From contig JALXFE010000603.1 in assembly GCA_027069135.1 (NCBI GenBank), positions 1 through 35,199 of the forward strand: 35,199 bases of DNA, written 5' to 3'. The notes beneath the pieces were generated by a model. The model ran no database searches, was not told where the DNA came from, and saw only the letters and a program-made list of their open reading frames with translations. This DNA comes from Thermoanaerobaculia bacterium. GTDB lineage: Bacteria; Acidobacteriota; Thermoanaerobaculia; Multivoradales; JAHZIX01. Numbering within the stretch: the stretch's first letter is position 1; every line of letters starts with the position of its first letter. The translations under genes and the position numbers were made by a program. Shown here one piece after another: positions 7,764-17,106 of the stretch.

Positions 7764-8501
7764 ATCGACGGACCGCCAGACAGGGTCATCGACGGGCTCC
7801 GGGCGGCCCTCCAAGACCTCGTGAGGACGATAACGGGCTTTGTACCGCATGCTGCCGTTGCCGTCCACGCGAAAGCCCAAATAGAGATACGGAACCTTCC
7901 TTTCCCGCGCCCATCGGATTTGGGTGAGGATGGAGAAAACACCGAGGCCTCGGGACCTTTCTTGGGGATCGTAGAAGCTGTACACACTGGAAAGGGCTCC
8001 GGGCAGAACGTCCGTCAGGGAGACCGCCACGAGTCGCTGGGCGTCGAAGAAAAGGATCTCGTAGCCGAAGGAGCCGTAACCTTCGACGAAGCTCTGGTAA
8101 TAATCCTCCGGTGCGCTCTTGGACCCGGGCCATTGGCGACGTGCTTTCATGTCTTGATGGTAGCGGTGGTACAAGGCCAGGTGGGCCTCGGTGAGAGTGG
8201 GGCGGCGAATGAGCACATTGAGATCCCGGTTCCGCCTCCAGTTGCGACGCAGGGACCGACTCGGCTGGAACTCGCGGACCTTCACTCGCAGGCTGACGCA
8301 TTCGGCACAACCACGGCAGGCCGGCCGAAAGAAGACCCGACCGAATCGCCGCCACCCCCGCTCCAGCAACTCCTGGTAGACCTCGGGCGGACAATCCGCG
8401 ATATAGCGGTACCGCATTCGGGCCGCTTCTCCCCGGAGGTAAACACAAGGCTCCTCGGAACTGAGAACTTCTGTGGGCAGCTGTTGGCGGGTCGTCGTCA
8501 T
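7749..8501 (-). CDS. bpt: aspartate/glutamate leucyltransferase (Bpt)
   Basis: Bpt transfers leucine from Leu-tRNA to N-terminal Asp or Glu of proteins, making N-degrons for ClpS/ClpAP. The 250-residue protein has the family N-terminal cysteine cluster (PCVYL at 18-22 and ACRGCAEC at 61-68), the YRYIADCPPEVY region and the C-terminal GNAT-like half with KARRQWPGS, YSFYDP and YLYLGFRV, as well as MRYKARYRPHEVL near 215-227. Length is typical. It is divergent from the dipeptidase gene, with about 115 bases between. The downstream minus-strand neighbour is the ABC exporter, separated by the 12-bp repeat. The stop codon lies in the loop of a hairpin. Confidence 0.94.
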   Translation of the reverse strand: MTTTRQQLPTEVLSSEEPCVYLRGEAARMRYRYIADCPPEVYQELLERGWRRFGRVFFRPACRGCAECVSLRVKVREFQPSRSLRRNWRRNRDLNVLIRRPTLTEAHLALYHRYHQDMKARRQWPGSKSAPEDYYQSFVEGYGSFGYEILFFDAQRLVAVSLTDVLPGALSSVYSFYDPQERSRGLGVFSILTQIRWARERKVPYLYLGFRVDGNGSMRYKARYRPHEVLEGRPEPVDDPVWRSVDASGC

Positions 8502-8540
8502 GGCATCTCTTCCGACATCCTAACCCGCCTTCCGCGCCCG

Positions 8541-8570
8541 ACCCGGCTACAATCAACCCGGCTACAATCG
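8541..8570 (+). repeat. 15-bp tandem duplication containing TACAAT
   Basis: ACCCGGCTACAATCA (8541-8555) is repeated as ACCCGGCTACAATCG (8556-8570), 14 of 15 identical. Each copy has a -10-like TACAAT (8548-8553 and 8563-8568) facing the dipeptidase gene. No good -35 box lies at the usual distance from either copy, so promoter activity is a guess. Confidence 0.75.
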
Positions 8571-8617
8571 ACCCTCCGAGACAGCGGAGCGATCGATCAG
8601 AAAAAGGAGAGTGGCAC

Positions 8618-9943
8618 ATGGTATCCGAGGTTCTAAGTATCGCGGCGGTCTTTGCCCTGGCTGTGCCCCTAGCAGCACAAGAGGGCCCGGCAGCACAAGA
8701 AAGGAAGTCGCCGGCAGGCGTAGCGTCCGATCCTCAGGTCGAGCAGGCTCGCGAGATTCTCCGGCAGGTCCCTCTGATCGACGGTCATAACGACGTCCCC
8801 TGGCAGTATCGAAGCCGGGTCTCGAACCATCTGGCAGAGATCGATTTCAGCGGGGATACGACACGGCTCGACCCTCCCATGCATACGGATCTTCGGCGGC
8901 TGCGCGAGGGCGGTGTCGGCGGGCAATTCTGGTCGGTCTTCGTTCCCGCGAGCCTTCCCGGTCCGGAAGCCGCCCGGGCCACCTTCGAACAGATCGACCT
9001 GGTCCATCGCCTGGTCCGACGCTATCCGGAGGATCTGGAGCTGGCTTTGAGCGCCGCGGATATCCGCCGGATCCACGGCCAGGGGCGCATCGCCTCGTTG
9101 ATCGGCGTCGAAGGGGGCCATTCCATCGCGAATTCGTTGGGAGTTCTACGCCAGCTCTACCAAACCGGTGCTCGCTATATGACCTTGACCCATTCCCTCA
9201 ACATCGATTGGGCCGACTCCGCTACGGATGACCCGGTGCTTCACGGGCTCTCGAAGTTTGGCCGAGAAGTCGTGGGCGAAATGAACCGCCTCGGCATGTT
9301 GGTGGACCTCTCCCACGTCTCACCCGCCGTGATGCATCAGGCTCTCGATATCGCCCAGGCGCCGGTGATCTTTTCCCACTCCTCGGCCTTTGCTCTCACC
9401 GCCCACCCTCGCAACGTACCCGACGACGTCCTTGAACGGCTCGCGGACAACGGGGGTGTTGTGATGGTGACCTATGTGCCGGCCTTTATTTCGGAGCCCG
9501 TACGCCAATATTGGGCCGGCTACGAGGCAGAAAAGAAGCGCTTCGAGGCCCTCCATCCCGGTGACCCGGAACAAGCGAAGACGGACTTCAAGGCCTGGAA
9601 GGAGGCCAACCCGGTCCCGGTCGCCACCCTCTCGGACGTCGCCGACCACATCGACCACCTGAGAAAGATCGCCGGTATCGACCACGTGGGCATCGGCTCG
9701 GACTTCGACGGCATCCGTTTTACTCCCGAGGGCCTGGGGGGAGCGGATACCTACCCGGACCTCTTAGCCGAGCTCCTTCGCCGGGGCTACTCGGCCGAAG
9801 ACGTGGGCAAGATCGCCGGCCTCAACGTGCTCCGGGCCTTCGAAGGGGCAGAGAAGACCGCAGCCCGGCTGCAGAAGGAGACCCCCGCGTCCGACGCTTT
9901 GATCGAGGAGCTAGACGAGACCGAGAGCCGCACCGCCGACTGA
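8618..9943 (+). CDS. secreted membrane dipeptidase (peptidase M19)
   Basis: A renal-dipeptidase family zinc hydrolase (441 residues) that would cleave dipeptides outside the cytoplasm. Residues 1-21 are a signal peptide ending LAAQ. Metal-binding residues can be seen: His57 and Asp59 in DGHND, Glu165 in GVEGGH, His233 in DLSHVS and His254 in FSHSS. The C-terminal GIGSDFDG and the ending AEDVGKIAGLNVLRAF are also characteristic. GGAG is placed 8 bases before the ATG. Length is normal for secreted bacterial M19 enzymes. It stands alone ahead of the VWA-protein gene, 43 bases away. Confidence 0.94.
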   Translation: MVSEVLSIAAVFALAVPLAAQEGPAAQERKSPAGVASDPQVEQAREILRQVPLIDGHNDVPWQYRSRVSNHLAEIDFSGDTTRLDPPMHTDLRRLREGGVGGQFWSVFVPASLPGPEAARATFEQIDLVHRLVRRYPEDLELALSAADIRRIHGQGRIASLIGVEGGHSIANSLGVLRQLYQTGARYMTLTHSLNIDWADSATDDPVLHGLSKFGREVVGEMNRLGMLVDLSHVSPAVMHQALDIAQAPVIFSHSSAFALTAHPRNVPDDVLERLADNGGVVMVTYVPAFISEPVRQYWAGYEAEKKRFEALHPGDPEQAKTDFKAWKEANPVPVATLSDVADHIDHLRKIAGIDHVGIGSDFDGIRFTPEGLGGADTYPDLLAELLRRGYSAEDVGKIAGLNVLRAFEGAEKTAARLQKETPASDALIEELDETESRTAD

Positions 9944-9986
9944 AGCTCTCCGGGACGATTCCTTCGCTGGCCGAGCTGATACCGCT

Positions 9987-11879
9987 ATGCTCGGGCCCAT
10001 GCGGAAGCCTTTTCTCGTTCTCATCCTCCTCCTCTCGGTCCTCCTCGCAGGAATTCACGTCGTGGGTTCCGAAGAACGGACGGCCCGCCTACTGGATGGC
10101 CTCGATCCCCGCGACGACGGTGGCGACCTGCCCGTCGAAGCGGTGTGCGTCGTGGCCGGCTCGACGGATCAGGGTCAGCTCTACTGTGTCTTACAGGTGG
10201 TCGTTCCCAGCCCCAGCCTGGGCGCTGCGGCCTCTCGGAGCCTACGTCTCACCGTCGCCGTCTCCGACCTGGACAGCGAAACGGAAGTTACCCGCCGGAC
10301 CGTTGCTACCGGTTCCCTGGACAATACCGGCGCCTGGGTCTACCTGGTTCCAGTAGGGATCTCGGAAGAGATTCGTGGTCTCGCGGTGGTGGTCGAAGAC
10401 CCAACCTCCCAACGTTGGGGAGGAGCCTTGGTAGAGATCACAGAGGAGCCCCTGCCCGTTGACGAAGAGGCCGCCGTCTCGGAAGGTTCCCCCATCGGTC
10501 TGCGGATTGGCCCCCCGTCCGGTGGAAACCCCGGGGCAGCCGATCCCACCACCACCATGATCCGCCTCGTGCCGCCGCGCCACGAGCCCGCCACCGGCAC
10601 GACCCGCATCGAGGTCATCGCCACCAGCGAGGCCGTGGAACGGGTGGAGTTTTTTCTCGACGGCGACCGGGTCAGCGAGGATCGCCGAGCCCCTTTCGCA
10701 GCTAGGTTCAATCTCGGCCAGCCCCCCCGGCCCCAGGAAATCCTGGGCATTGCCTACGATGAATACGACCACGAGGTGGGCCGGGACACCCTCGTGGTCA
10801 ATGCCGGTAGCGGCGTCTTTAGGGTGAGCATTCGCTCCCTCGCCGGGAATCCCGCTTCGGGCTCTGTAGAAGTGACCGCCGCCGTAGAAATCCCTCCCGG
10901 GAAGGCATTGGATCGCCTGGAGTTCTACTTCAACGGGGAGCTCGCCGCCCAACGGCGTCAACCGCCCTTCACCGCCTCCGTTCCCACCCCCTCAGCCGGG
11001 CCGACGGATTTCGTGCAGGTCGCCGCGTTCCTCAAAGATGGAAGCTCCATCGACACCGTACGGCTGCTGGCCGCCCAGGGCGTGGTCGAAGAGGTGGACG
11101 TCAACCTGGTAGAGCTATACGTCGTGGCTTCAGACGCCTTTGGCCGCCCCATGAAGGGGCTACCGAAAGAAGCCTTCTCAGTCCGGCGCGGCGGCAAGGT
11201 CCAGCCCATCGAAGGCTTCCAATTCGCCGAGGATCTGCCCCTCCTCTTGGGGTTGGTGATCGATTCCTCCGGCAGCATGGATGAACGAATGACCGAGGCC
11301 AAGCGAGCTGCCGGCGGCTTCTTGGGACAGATCATGAAGGAAGGGGACCGCGCCTTCCTAGTGGATTTCGACACCCGGCCCCGGCTGGCCCATCCGGCGA
11401 CGAGCGACCTCGGTGCCATCTTCCGCACCTTCTCCACCTTGCAGCCGGAAGGACTCACCGCCATCTACGACTCGGTGGTGTTTTCCGTCCTTCACTTCGA
11501 GCAGGGCCGGGGACGCAAAGCTCTCGTGATCCTCACCGATGGCGACGATTACCAAAGCCGCTACAGCCCCCGCCGCGCCATCGGCGACGCCCAGGATGCG
11601 GGAGTTCCCGTCTACGTCATCGTACTGGGGGAAGGAAAACAGGCCCGGCGGATCCTCAAAACCGGAGATCTCGACCATCTCACCGCCAAAACCGGCGGGC
11701 GGGTCTTCCTCACCTCTCAACCCGGGGACCTGGAAAAGGCCTACGCCCAAATCGACGCCGAGCTACGCAGCCAATACCTCCTCACCTTCTACGCCGAGCC
11801 GGACGGCCAGGACCTCGACATCGAAGTCCGCATCGACCGCCCCGGCGCCAAGGCCCGCACCGTTATCGGTGGTCGGTGA
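9987..11879 (+). CDS. secreted VWA-domain protein with Ig-like repeats (VWFA-related)
   Basis: A 630-residue exported protein. Residues 5-27 are a signal peptide (an alternative start is Met5). Residues 205-270 and 295-365 are two related Ig-like modules sharing 'R(V/L)EF(F/Y)(L/F)(D/N)G' and 'RR.PF.A'. Residues 371-410 match the N-terminal segment of the VWFA-related domain of Acidobacteria. Residues 418-600 are a von Willebrand A domain with an intact metal site: DSSGS at 426-430, Thr490 and DGDD at 518-521. The middle of the protein binds no recognised ligand. It may act in adhesion or protein-protein contact outside the cell. The 3' end overlaps the HD-GYP gene on the other strand by 17 bases. 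Confidence 0.88.
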   Translation: MLGPMRKPFLVLILLLSVLLAGIHVVGSEERTARLLDGLDPRDDGGDLPVEAVCVVAGSTDQGQLYCVLQVVVPSPSLGAAASRSLRLTVAVSDLDSETEVTRRTVATGSLDNTGAWVYLVPVGISEEIRGLAVVVEDPTSQRWGGALVEITEEPLPVDEEAAVSEGSPIGLRIGPPSGGNPGAADPTTTMIRLVPPRHEPATGTTRIEVIATSEAVERVEFFLDGDRVSEDRRAPFAARFNLGQPPRPQEILGIAYDEYDHEVGRDTLVVNAGSGVFRVSIRSLAGNPASGSVEVTAAVEIPPGKALDRLEFYFNGELAAQRRQPPFTASVPTPSAGPTDFVQVAAFLKDGSSIDTVRLLAAQGVVEEVDVNLVELYVVASDAFGRPMKGLPKEAFSVRRGGKVQPIEGFQFAEDLPLLLGLVIDSSGSMDERMTEAKRAAGGFLGQIMKEGDRAFLVDFDTRPRLAHPATSDLGAIFRTFSTLQPEGLTAIYDSVVFSVLHFEQGRGRKALVILTDGDDYQSRYSPRRAIGDAQDAGVPVYVIVLGEGKQARRILKTGDLDHLTAKTGGRVFLTSQPGDLEKAYAQIDAELRSQYLLTFYAEPDGQDLDIEVRIDRPGAKARTVIGGR

Positions 11880-12480
11880 GGCGCTCTGTCAGGAAGATTT
11901 CCGTAAGCTGCGGGTCGAGCTGCGTTCCGGCCACCCGCTCCAATTCGTGGACGGCGGTGGCGCGGCTGAGGGCCGGACGGTACGAGCGGTGGGAGGTCAT
12001 GGCGTCATAGGTATCGGCGATGGAGAGAATACGGGCGGCAAGCGGGATGCTCGATCCACCGAGCTTCCAAGGATAGCCCGCGCCGTCCCAGCGCTCATGG
12101 TGGGCAGCGACAGCGGCGATCCAAGGGGCCGGTAGGCCGGCGGAGGCGAGAAGCTTGGCGCCGAGCAAGGGATGGAGACTCATGGCCTTGCGGTCCTCTT
12201 CGGTCAGAGACGAGGGTTTGTGGACGAGATCCCGCGGCAGAAGTACCTTGCCGAGGTCATGGAAGAGGGCTCCCCAGACGACCACCTCCACCTCCCGCCC
12301 GCTGAGCCCCAAAGCCGTCGCCAGCCCGCGGGAATACCGGGCCACGCGATAGGAATGCCCTCCGAGGTCTTGACCGGCAGCCCCCACGAGGCTCAACAAG
12401 GCCAGTGCCGGATCCGCCGTCCCGGTGCGAGTCCGGACCGGACGTACGCTCGTTCCCCACATGCTCTTTGCAACGATCAT
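11863..12480 (-). CDS. stand-alone HD-GYP domain phosphodiesterase
   Basis: A 205-residue protein made almost only of an HD-GYP domain, which usually hydrolyses cyclic di-GMP. Metal and substrate residues are present: His42 in GGHSYRVA, His74-Asp75 in LFHDLGK, a His-His pair at 127-128 and the diagnostic DGAGYP at 132-137, then ADTYDAM. The usual receiver domain is missing; only about 25 unconserved residues precede the domain, so activity would depend on level or partners. ATG at 12480 is preferred to the GTG three codons earlier because AAAGG lies 8 bases before it. The last 17 bases overlap the VWA gene tail to tail. Confidence 0.9.
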   Translation of the reverse strand: MIVAKSMWGTSVRPVRTRTGTADPALALLSLVGAAGQDLGGHSYRVARYSRGLATALGLSGREVEVVVWGALFHDLGKVLLPRDLVHKPSSLTEEDRKAMSLHPLLGAKLLASAGLPAPWIAAVAAHHERWDGAGYPWKLGGSSIPLAARILSIADTYDAMTSHRSYRPALSRATAVHELERVAGTQLDPQLTEIFLTERLTDHR

Positions 12481-12591
12481 CGTTCTCACCTTTCCTCTGA
12501 TGAGAGCATCGTCGCAGAACGGACATTAACAGGGGATTACGTCCCAGCACTCCGGTCTGGAAAGATCATCAAGAGTGCCAGGCGAGAGGTT

Positions 12592-13221
12592 CTACGCCGG
12601 GGGTGGTTGCGTGCATGCACCGCACGTGATCTCGCATTTCACACAATCAAGGCAGGGATTCGGCGGGAAGGTGCAGCATTTCTTACTGGGACTACAAGTA
12701 CAATTATTGCCATTCTGGTCACAGCTACAATCTCCTGAGACCGTATAGCACGGTCGCCCACGGAATTCGAAAGACTGATGGAGACCTTGGGCAAAGCCAG
12801 TTCCGTTGAGGGTGATGGGCATCACGTTTCCATCTTCGAAGGCGAGAACCACCTCCATCTTGCGGACTTCGGAGGCGTCAAACGCCAGCCGGTGGCTCAT
12901 GGTTCCCTCGAGCACCGGCAGGTCCAGCGAAAGCCGCGCCAGGGCTAGCCGTGGCTTGAGAGCCTCCTCGACCAGCTCTTTGGATCCGCTCGTGGTGATG
13001 CGCAGCAAGTCGCTCGTATCCCCGGGAACTCGGACCACAGCCGCCACGACCCCCTCCATCTCGATGCCGAGAGAAAGGAAGAAGGTAGTTGCATCGACTT
13101 GACGCGACTCGAATCTAAGAGTGCCGACCAAGGAACTCGGAGAAAAGCTTTCCACGTTCTCGGCCCAGAGAGGAAGCACGCAAAGTAGTCCCATCAAGAC
13201 AAATCCGAGTTTCTTTAACAT
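12592..13221 (-). CDS. secreted protein with a 12-cysteine tail
   Basis: Function not recognised (209 residues). A signal peptide (MLKKLGFVLMGLLCVLPLWA) is followed by a beta-rich region of about 130 residues without cysteine. The last 55 residues then contain 12 Cys in tight clusters (DCSC, NCTC, KCC, PCLDCVKC, TCGAC) ending in PPPA. Such a tail suggests a metal- or cluster-binding knot, or several disulfides. AAGGAGA stands about 9 bases before the ATG. The gene and its upstream region are AT-richer than the neighbours, which hints at a different origin. It is monocistronic, flanked by the HD-GYP gene downstream on the same strand and the LysE gene in divergent orientation. Confidence 0.8.
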   Translation of the reverse strand: MLKKLGFVLMGLLCVLPLWAENVESFSPSSLVGTLRFESRQVDATTFFLSLGIEMEGVVAAVVRVPGDTSDLLRITTSGSKELVEEALKPRLALARLSLDLPVLEGTMSHRLAFDASEVRKMEVVLAFEDGNVMPITLNGTGFAQGLHQSFEFRGRPCYTVSGDCSCDQNGNNCTCSPSKKCCTFPPNPCLDCVKCEITCGACTQPPPA

Positions 13222-13380
13222 GCAAAAGGTCTCCTTACGGGGAGCTTGGGTAGTTCTTCAGAAATCTTACCATACATCAGTCTATCTCCTAAGATCTCAG
13301 AGACATACAGTCTTGTGACTCCCGGGAGATCCGGTTCTTACTCCGAGACTCCGAACTCGCACGGGTAGACTCGGGCCTCC

Positions 13381-14004
13381 ATGATCGATCCACGGACCCT
13401 CGCTTTCTTTCCCCTCGCCCTGCTCCTGACCATGACTCCTGGGGCCGACACCCTGGTGCTGTTTCGAAACGTACTGCGGGGCGGACGCCGGGCGGGAATC
13501 GCGACTGCCGTGGGAGGACGATGTGGACTCCTGGTCCATGCGGTCCTTTCCGCTTGGGGCCTGTCGGCGGTGCTCGCGCACTCCGCGACCGCCTACCAGG
13601 TCTTGAAATGGGCGGGAGCTTTCTACCTCGTTCTCCTGGGCCTCAAGAGCTTCATGGGAGCCTTTCGTTCCTCAAGAGTCCATCGGAACGAGCCCGGCTC
13701 CGCGCCCTCCGGGAATCCTTTCCGGGAAGGTTTTCTGACCAATGTCCTGAATCCCAAGACGGCCGTGTTTTATTTGGCCTTTCTGCCACAATTCATCGGC
13801 CCTTCGGACCCGGTCTTCGCACGCTCGCTCTTCCTTTGCGGGATTCACATTCTCGTCTCCCTGCTCTGGTACGGCCTGCTCTGCCTCCTCTTCTCGCAGG
13901 CCCGCCGGTGGCTCACTCGGCCCGGGGTTCGTCGCTTCCTCCATACCTTGAACGGCACCGTCCTCGTAGCGTTGGGTCTGCGCCTCGCGATGTCCGACGG
14001 CTAG
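13381..14004 (+). CDS. LysE/RhtB-family amino acid exporter
   Basis: An inner-membrane exporter of 207 residues with about six transmembrane segments. The family N-terminus is clear: LTMTPGADTLVLFRN at about 17-31 and GGRRAGIATAVGG at about 35-47. The central GAFYLVLLGLKS, then FREGFLTNVLNPKTAVFY at about 117-134 and the FLPQFI motif are also standard. It would export an amino acid such as threonine, homoserine or lysine; the exact substrate cannot be read. No strong ribosome binding site precedes the ATG. It is about 100 bases ahead of the TAXI gene, on the same strand. Confidence 0.92.
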   Translation: MIDPRTLAFFPLALLLTMTPGADTLVLFRNVLRGGRRAGIATAVGGRCGLLVHAVLSAWGLSAVLAHSATAYQVLKWAGAFYLVLLGLKSFMGAFRSSRVHRNEPGSAPSGNPFREGFLTNVLNPKTAVFYLAFLPQFIGPSDPVFARSLFLCGIHILVSLLWYGLLCLLFSQARRWLTRPGVRRFLHTLNGTVLVALGLRLAMSDG

Positions 14005-14105
14005 TTCACCGGTCTGGGGTAAACTGCCGCCGCCCTTTGTCGTAGGAAGAAGGGCCCACGAGCTCAAGACCCAAGAGAATTCTTCCAAGAAGGGGTGCCG
14101 AGATC

Positions 14106-15152
14106 ATGAACACCAGGCGAACGTTGACTTTCTTGCTTCTATCCGCGACCTTCGTCGCCTGTGGTAGCCCGGACTCCGGAACAACGGGTCCCGGAACGAC
14201 AGAGCCCTCGGCTCCGAAGACCCGATTCTTGAGCATCGGAACGGCCCCTCCCGGCGGGGCCTTCTTCGTCGTGGGCGGGGCCCTGGCAGAGGTCTTGGAA
14301 GCCCATCCGGGAGACTCCGGTTGGCGGGTCACGGCGGAGTCCACCAAGGGATCTCAAGAGAATATCCGCCGCCTCGAAAAGGGTGAGCTCGATCTGGCGC
14401 TGGCCAACTCCGCCATCAGCTATTTCGCCGTCCGCGGTGAAGGGGCCTGGAAGACCCCCTATGAGCTCCGGGCGATCATGACCCTGGCCCCCAACGTGGC
14501 GCTCTTCATCACCCCCCAGGGTTCCGGCGTCGAGAACATCTCCGATCTACGCGATCAGCGGGTGGTTCTGGGCCCGGCGGGCGCTGGCTTCGAGTACTTC
14601 TTGCGCCCCATACTCAAAGCCCATGGTCTGACCTACGACGATTTCTCGCCTCTCTACAGCACTCAAGTGGGAGCGGTAGATTTGCTCGCTGATGGCTCCG
14701 CGGCTGCTGCTTTCCTGGGAGGGGCGGTCCCCACCGCTTCGATCACCCAGGCGGCCAGTGGCCAAGATATTCGTTTCGTTCCCTTCGAGGTGAAAGCGCG
14801 TCAGGAGCTCATCGACGGCTTCCCCTTCTTTCGCGCCGCCACCATCCCCGCCGGTACCTACCGGGGGTTGGACACCGACTTTGAAGGCCTCGACGTGGGC
14901 TCCATGCATCTGATCACCTCCGCAAAGATGGACGACGACCACGCCTATCAGATCGCCAAGACCCTGTATGAATTCCGCCAGCAGGTAACGGAGCGCCACC
15001 CCGCGGGCAAGGCCATCAACCCCAAGAACGTGGTCCGCGATACCGGAACCCCGTTCCATCCCGGTGCGATCCGTTTCTATCGGGAAATCGGCATCTGGCC
15101 GGAGGAAGAGTCGGCTCCGCAACCGGCAACGGAGCCCGCGGGTCAGGGCTAA
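14106..15152 (+). CDS. TAXI-family TRAP transporter solute-binding lipoprotein
   Basis: Extracytoplasmic solute receptor of a TRAP-TAXI system (348 residues). A lipoprotein signal with lipobox FVAC (Cys19) anchors it. The mature part starts FLSIGTAPPGGAFFVVGGALAEVL, rather than the receptor type DctP, and has ESTKGSQENIRRLEKGELDLAL, a TAXI hallmark. AAGGGG is about 11 bases before the ATG. The fused membrane subunit follows 7 bases later, so the pair makes a complete sodium-driven importer. TAXI systems carry glutamate, other organic acids or unknown ligands; the substrate here is not visible. Confidence 0.92.
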   Translation: MNTRRTLTFLLLSATFVACGSPDSGTTGPGTTEPSAPKTRFLSIGTAPPGGAFFVVGGALAEVLEAHPGDSGWRVTAESTKGSQENIRRLEKGELDLALANSAISYFAVRGEGAWKTPYELRAIMTLAPNVALFITPQGSGVENISDLRDQRVVLGPAGAGFEYFLRPILKAHGLTYDDFSPLYSTQVGAVDLLADGSAAAAFLGGAVPTASITQAASGQDIRFVPFEVKARQELIDGFPFFRAATIPAGTYRGLDTDFEGLDVGSMHLITSAKMDDDHAYQIAKTLYEFRQQVTERHPAGKAINPKNVVRDTGTPFHPGAIRFYREIGIWPEEESAPQPATEPAGQG

Positions 15153-15159
15153 GATCCCG

Positions 15160-17106
15160 ATGGCCGCAACCTCTTCGAAGCAGGCCCCAAGAGCTCTGGA
15201 ACTGGCCCTCGGTGCTGGTCTTTGCCTCTTCGCCCTGACTGAGATCAACTATCCCCGACTAACGCCGCAGACTCAGTTGGGCGCTTTCACCGCCTTGGGT
15301 CTGACCCTATGCTTCCTCTCTTTCCCTACCGCTCGGCGGTGGCGCGGCCATCCCCTGTCACGACTCACCGATCGGGTGCTGGCGGGACTGTCCCTGATCT
15401 GCTGCTCCTACATCGCCGTACAGAGTGAGCCGATCTTTGAATCTCTTTGGATCGCCGGATCCTCCCTCGGGGACCGCGCCGGGTCGGAGACGGTTCCGGA
15501 CCTGGTGATCGGGGCTCTGGGTCTAGCCTTGGTCCTCGAGGCAGCCCGCCGCACCGTAGGCCTTTCCTTGCCGCTCTTGTCCCTGTTTTTCCTGGCCTAC
15601 GCCGCCCTCGGACCCCGCTTACCATCTTGGCTCTTCCCCCACCGGGGCTACAGTCTGGAGCGCATCGTCGGCCAGACGTTCCTGCACAGCCAGGGGGTTT
15701 TCGGAATCGCTCTCCAGGTGATGTTCACCTACGTCTTCCTCTTCGTTCTCTTCGGGGTCCTGCTGGAGGTTACCGGGGCGACGGCGTTTATCCTCGGGCT
15801 GGCTCGCCGCGTCTTCCGGCACAGTCCCGGCGGCGCCGCGAAGGTGGCCGTCCTGAGCAGCGGCCTCATGGGTTCTCTCTCCGGGAGTGCGGTCGCCAAC
15901 ACGGCGACGACGGGGACGTTCACCATCCCGATGATGCGCAGCGGCGGGATGAAGGCCCACGTCGCCGGGGGCGTGGAAGCCGCAGCCAGCTCCGGCGGGG
16001 CCCTGGTGCCGCCGGTCATGGGGGCCGGTGCCTACATGATGTTGGAGCTCGTGCAGCCGGCGGTGACTTATTTGGAGATCCTGCGGGCCGCCCTCATTCC
16101 CGCCCTCCTCTACTACCTCTCCCTTTTCCTCATCGTCCACTTCAAGGCGCGACAGACCGGCTCCGCAGCCTCTCTGGACGACTCCCCGGAGATCCCCTTG
16201 AAACCCTGGGCAGGAGTCATCTTCCTGGGCTCGTTTCTTACCCTGATCACGCTTTTACTTGTCGGCTACTCCCCCTTTCGGGCCGCCACCGTGGCCGGGG
16301 TAGCGGTGCTCCTTCTCAGCACCTTCAGACAAGAGACACGATTGGGATTTCAGAAACTCCTGCGAGCCTTCGCCAAAGCGGCGCGGGATATGGTTCCGCT
16401 CATCGCCGCCGCCGCCTGCGTCGGCGTGATCCTCGGCGTCGTGACCCTCACCGGAGTCGGCGGACGGCTACCCTCGGCACTTCTACCCCTGGCGGAGCAG
16501 AACCTCTTTTTCGCCTTGGTCGCCATCATGGCTTCTTCCATCGTCCTCGGCATGGGCCTACCCTCGGCGGTCTGTTATCTGCTGATGGCGACCTTGGTAG
16601 GGCCGGTGCTCGGCGGCCTGGGGGTCGTGCCCCTGGCCGCTCACCTCTTCATCTTCTATTTCGGAATGATGTCCATGGTGACTCCGCCGGTGGCCTTGGC
16701 AGCCTATACGGCAGCCTCCATCTCCGGCTCGAATATCTGGAAGACCTCCATCGCTGCGTTCCGCTTCGCCTCGGTCGGCTTCACCCTGCCTTTCATGTTC
16801 GTCTACCGACCGGAGCTGCTGCTCTTGAGCTCTGACGGGTCTCTGGCGGCGGCGGGGCCGGTTTTGCTCGCCGTGGTGGTGGCGATTCTTGGGATCATCC
16901 CTTTGGCAGCAGCGATTGCGGGCTACCTCTTCGGACCCTTGAGCCCAGGTCTTCGGGCGGGCCTTCTCGCGGCCAGTGGCCTCTTGCTCCTACCGATTCC
17001 TTCCACCACCGGCGCTGGCCTCGTCGTCTTGGCCGTTTGTTTCGGCCTCGCCTGGCGGCAGCGGGCTAGCTCCTCTCAAGGACAGGAAAACGCGCCCGTG
17101 TCCTGA
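15160..17106 (+). CDS. TRAP transporter fused permease (DctQM-type)
   Basis: Membrane subunit of the TAXI transporter, 648 residues, with the small 4-TM (Q) part fused to the large (M) part, as usual for TAXI systems. The conserved SGSAVANTATTGTFTIPMM region (about 278-296) is followed by GGVEAAASSGGALVPPVMGA. The second half carries GMGLPSAVCYLLMA and FGMMSMVTPPVALAAY, the other half of the transport core. The frame is open upstream into the TAXI gene, but the ATG at 15160 just after the TAXI stop is the sensible start. The 3' end overlaps the Calx-beta gene by 31 bases tail to tail. Confidence 0.92.
   Translation: MAATSSKQAPRALELALGAGLCLFALTEINYPRLTPQTQLGAFTALGLTLCFLSFPTARRWRGHPLSRLTDRVLAGLSLICCSYIAVQSEPIFESLWIAGSSLGDRAGSETVPDLVIGALGLALVLEAARRTVGLSLPLLSLFFLAYAALGPRLPSWLFPHRGYSLERIVGQTFLHSQGVFGIALQVMFTYVFLFVLFGVLLEVTGATAFILGLARRVFRHSPGGAAKVAVLSSGLMGSLSGSAVANTATTGTFTIPMMRSGGMKAHVAGGVEAAASSGGALVPPVMGAGAYMMLELVQPAVTYLEILRAALIPALLYYLSLFLIVHFKARQTGSAASLDDSPEIPLKPWAGVIFLGSFLTLITLLLVGYSPFRAATVAGVAVLLLSTFRQETRLGFQKLLRAFAKAARDMVPLIAAAACVGVILGVVTLTGVGGRLPSALLPLAEQNLFFALVAIMASSIVLGMGLPSAVCYLLMATLVGPVLGGLGVVPLAAHLFIFYFGMMSMVTPPVALAAYTAASISGSNIWKTSIAAFRFASVGFTLPFMFVYRPELLLLSSDGSLAAAGPVLLAVVVAILGIIPLAAAIAGYLFGPLSPGLRAGLLAASGLLLLPIPSTTGAGLVVLAVCFGLAWRQRASSSQGQENAPVS

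Noticed and set aside
15447-16835. 462-residue plus-strand frame inside the TRAP permease gene
   Set aside because: Shadow frame, Arg/Gly/Pro-rich, without domain signals.
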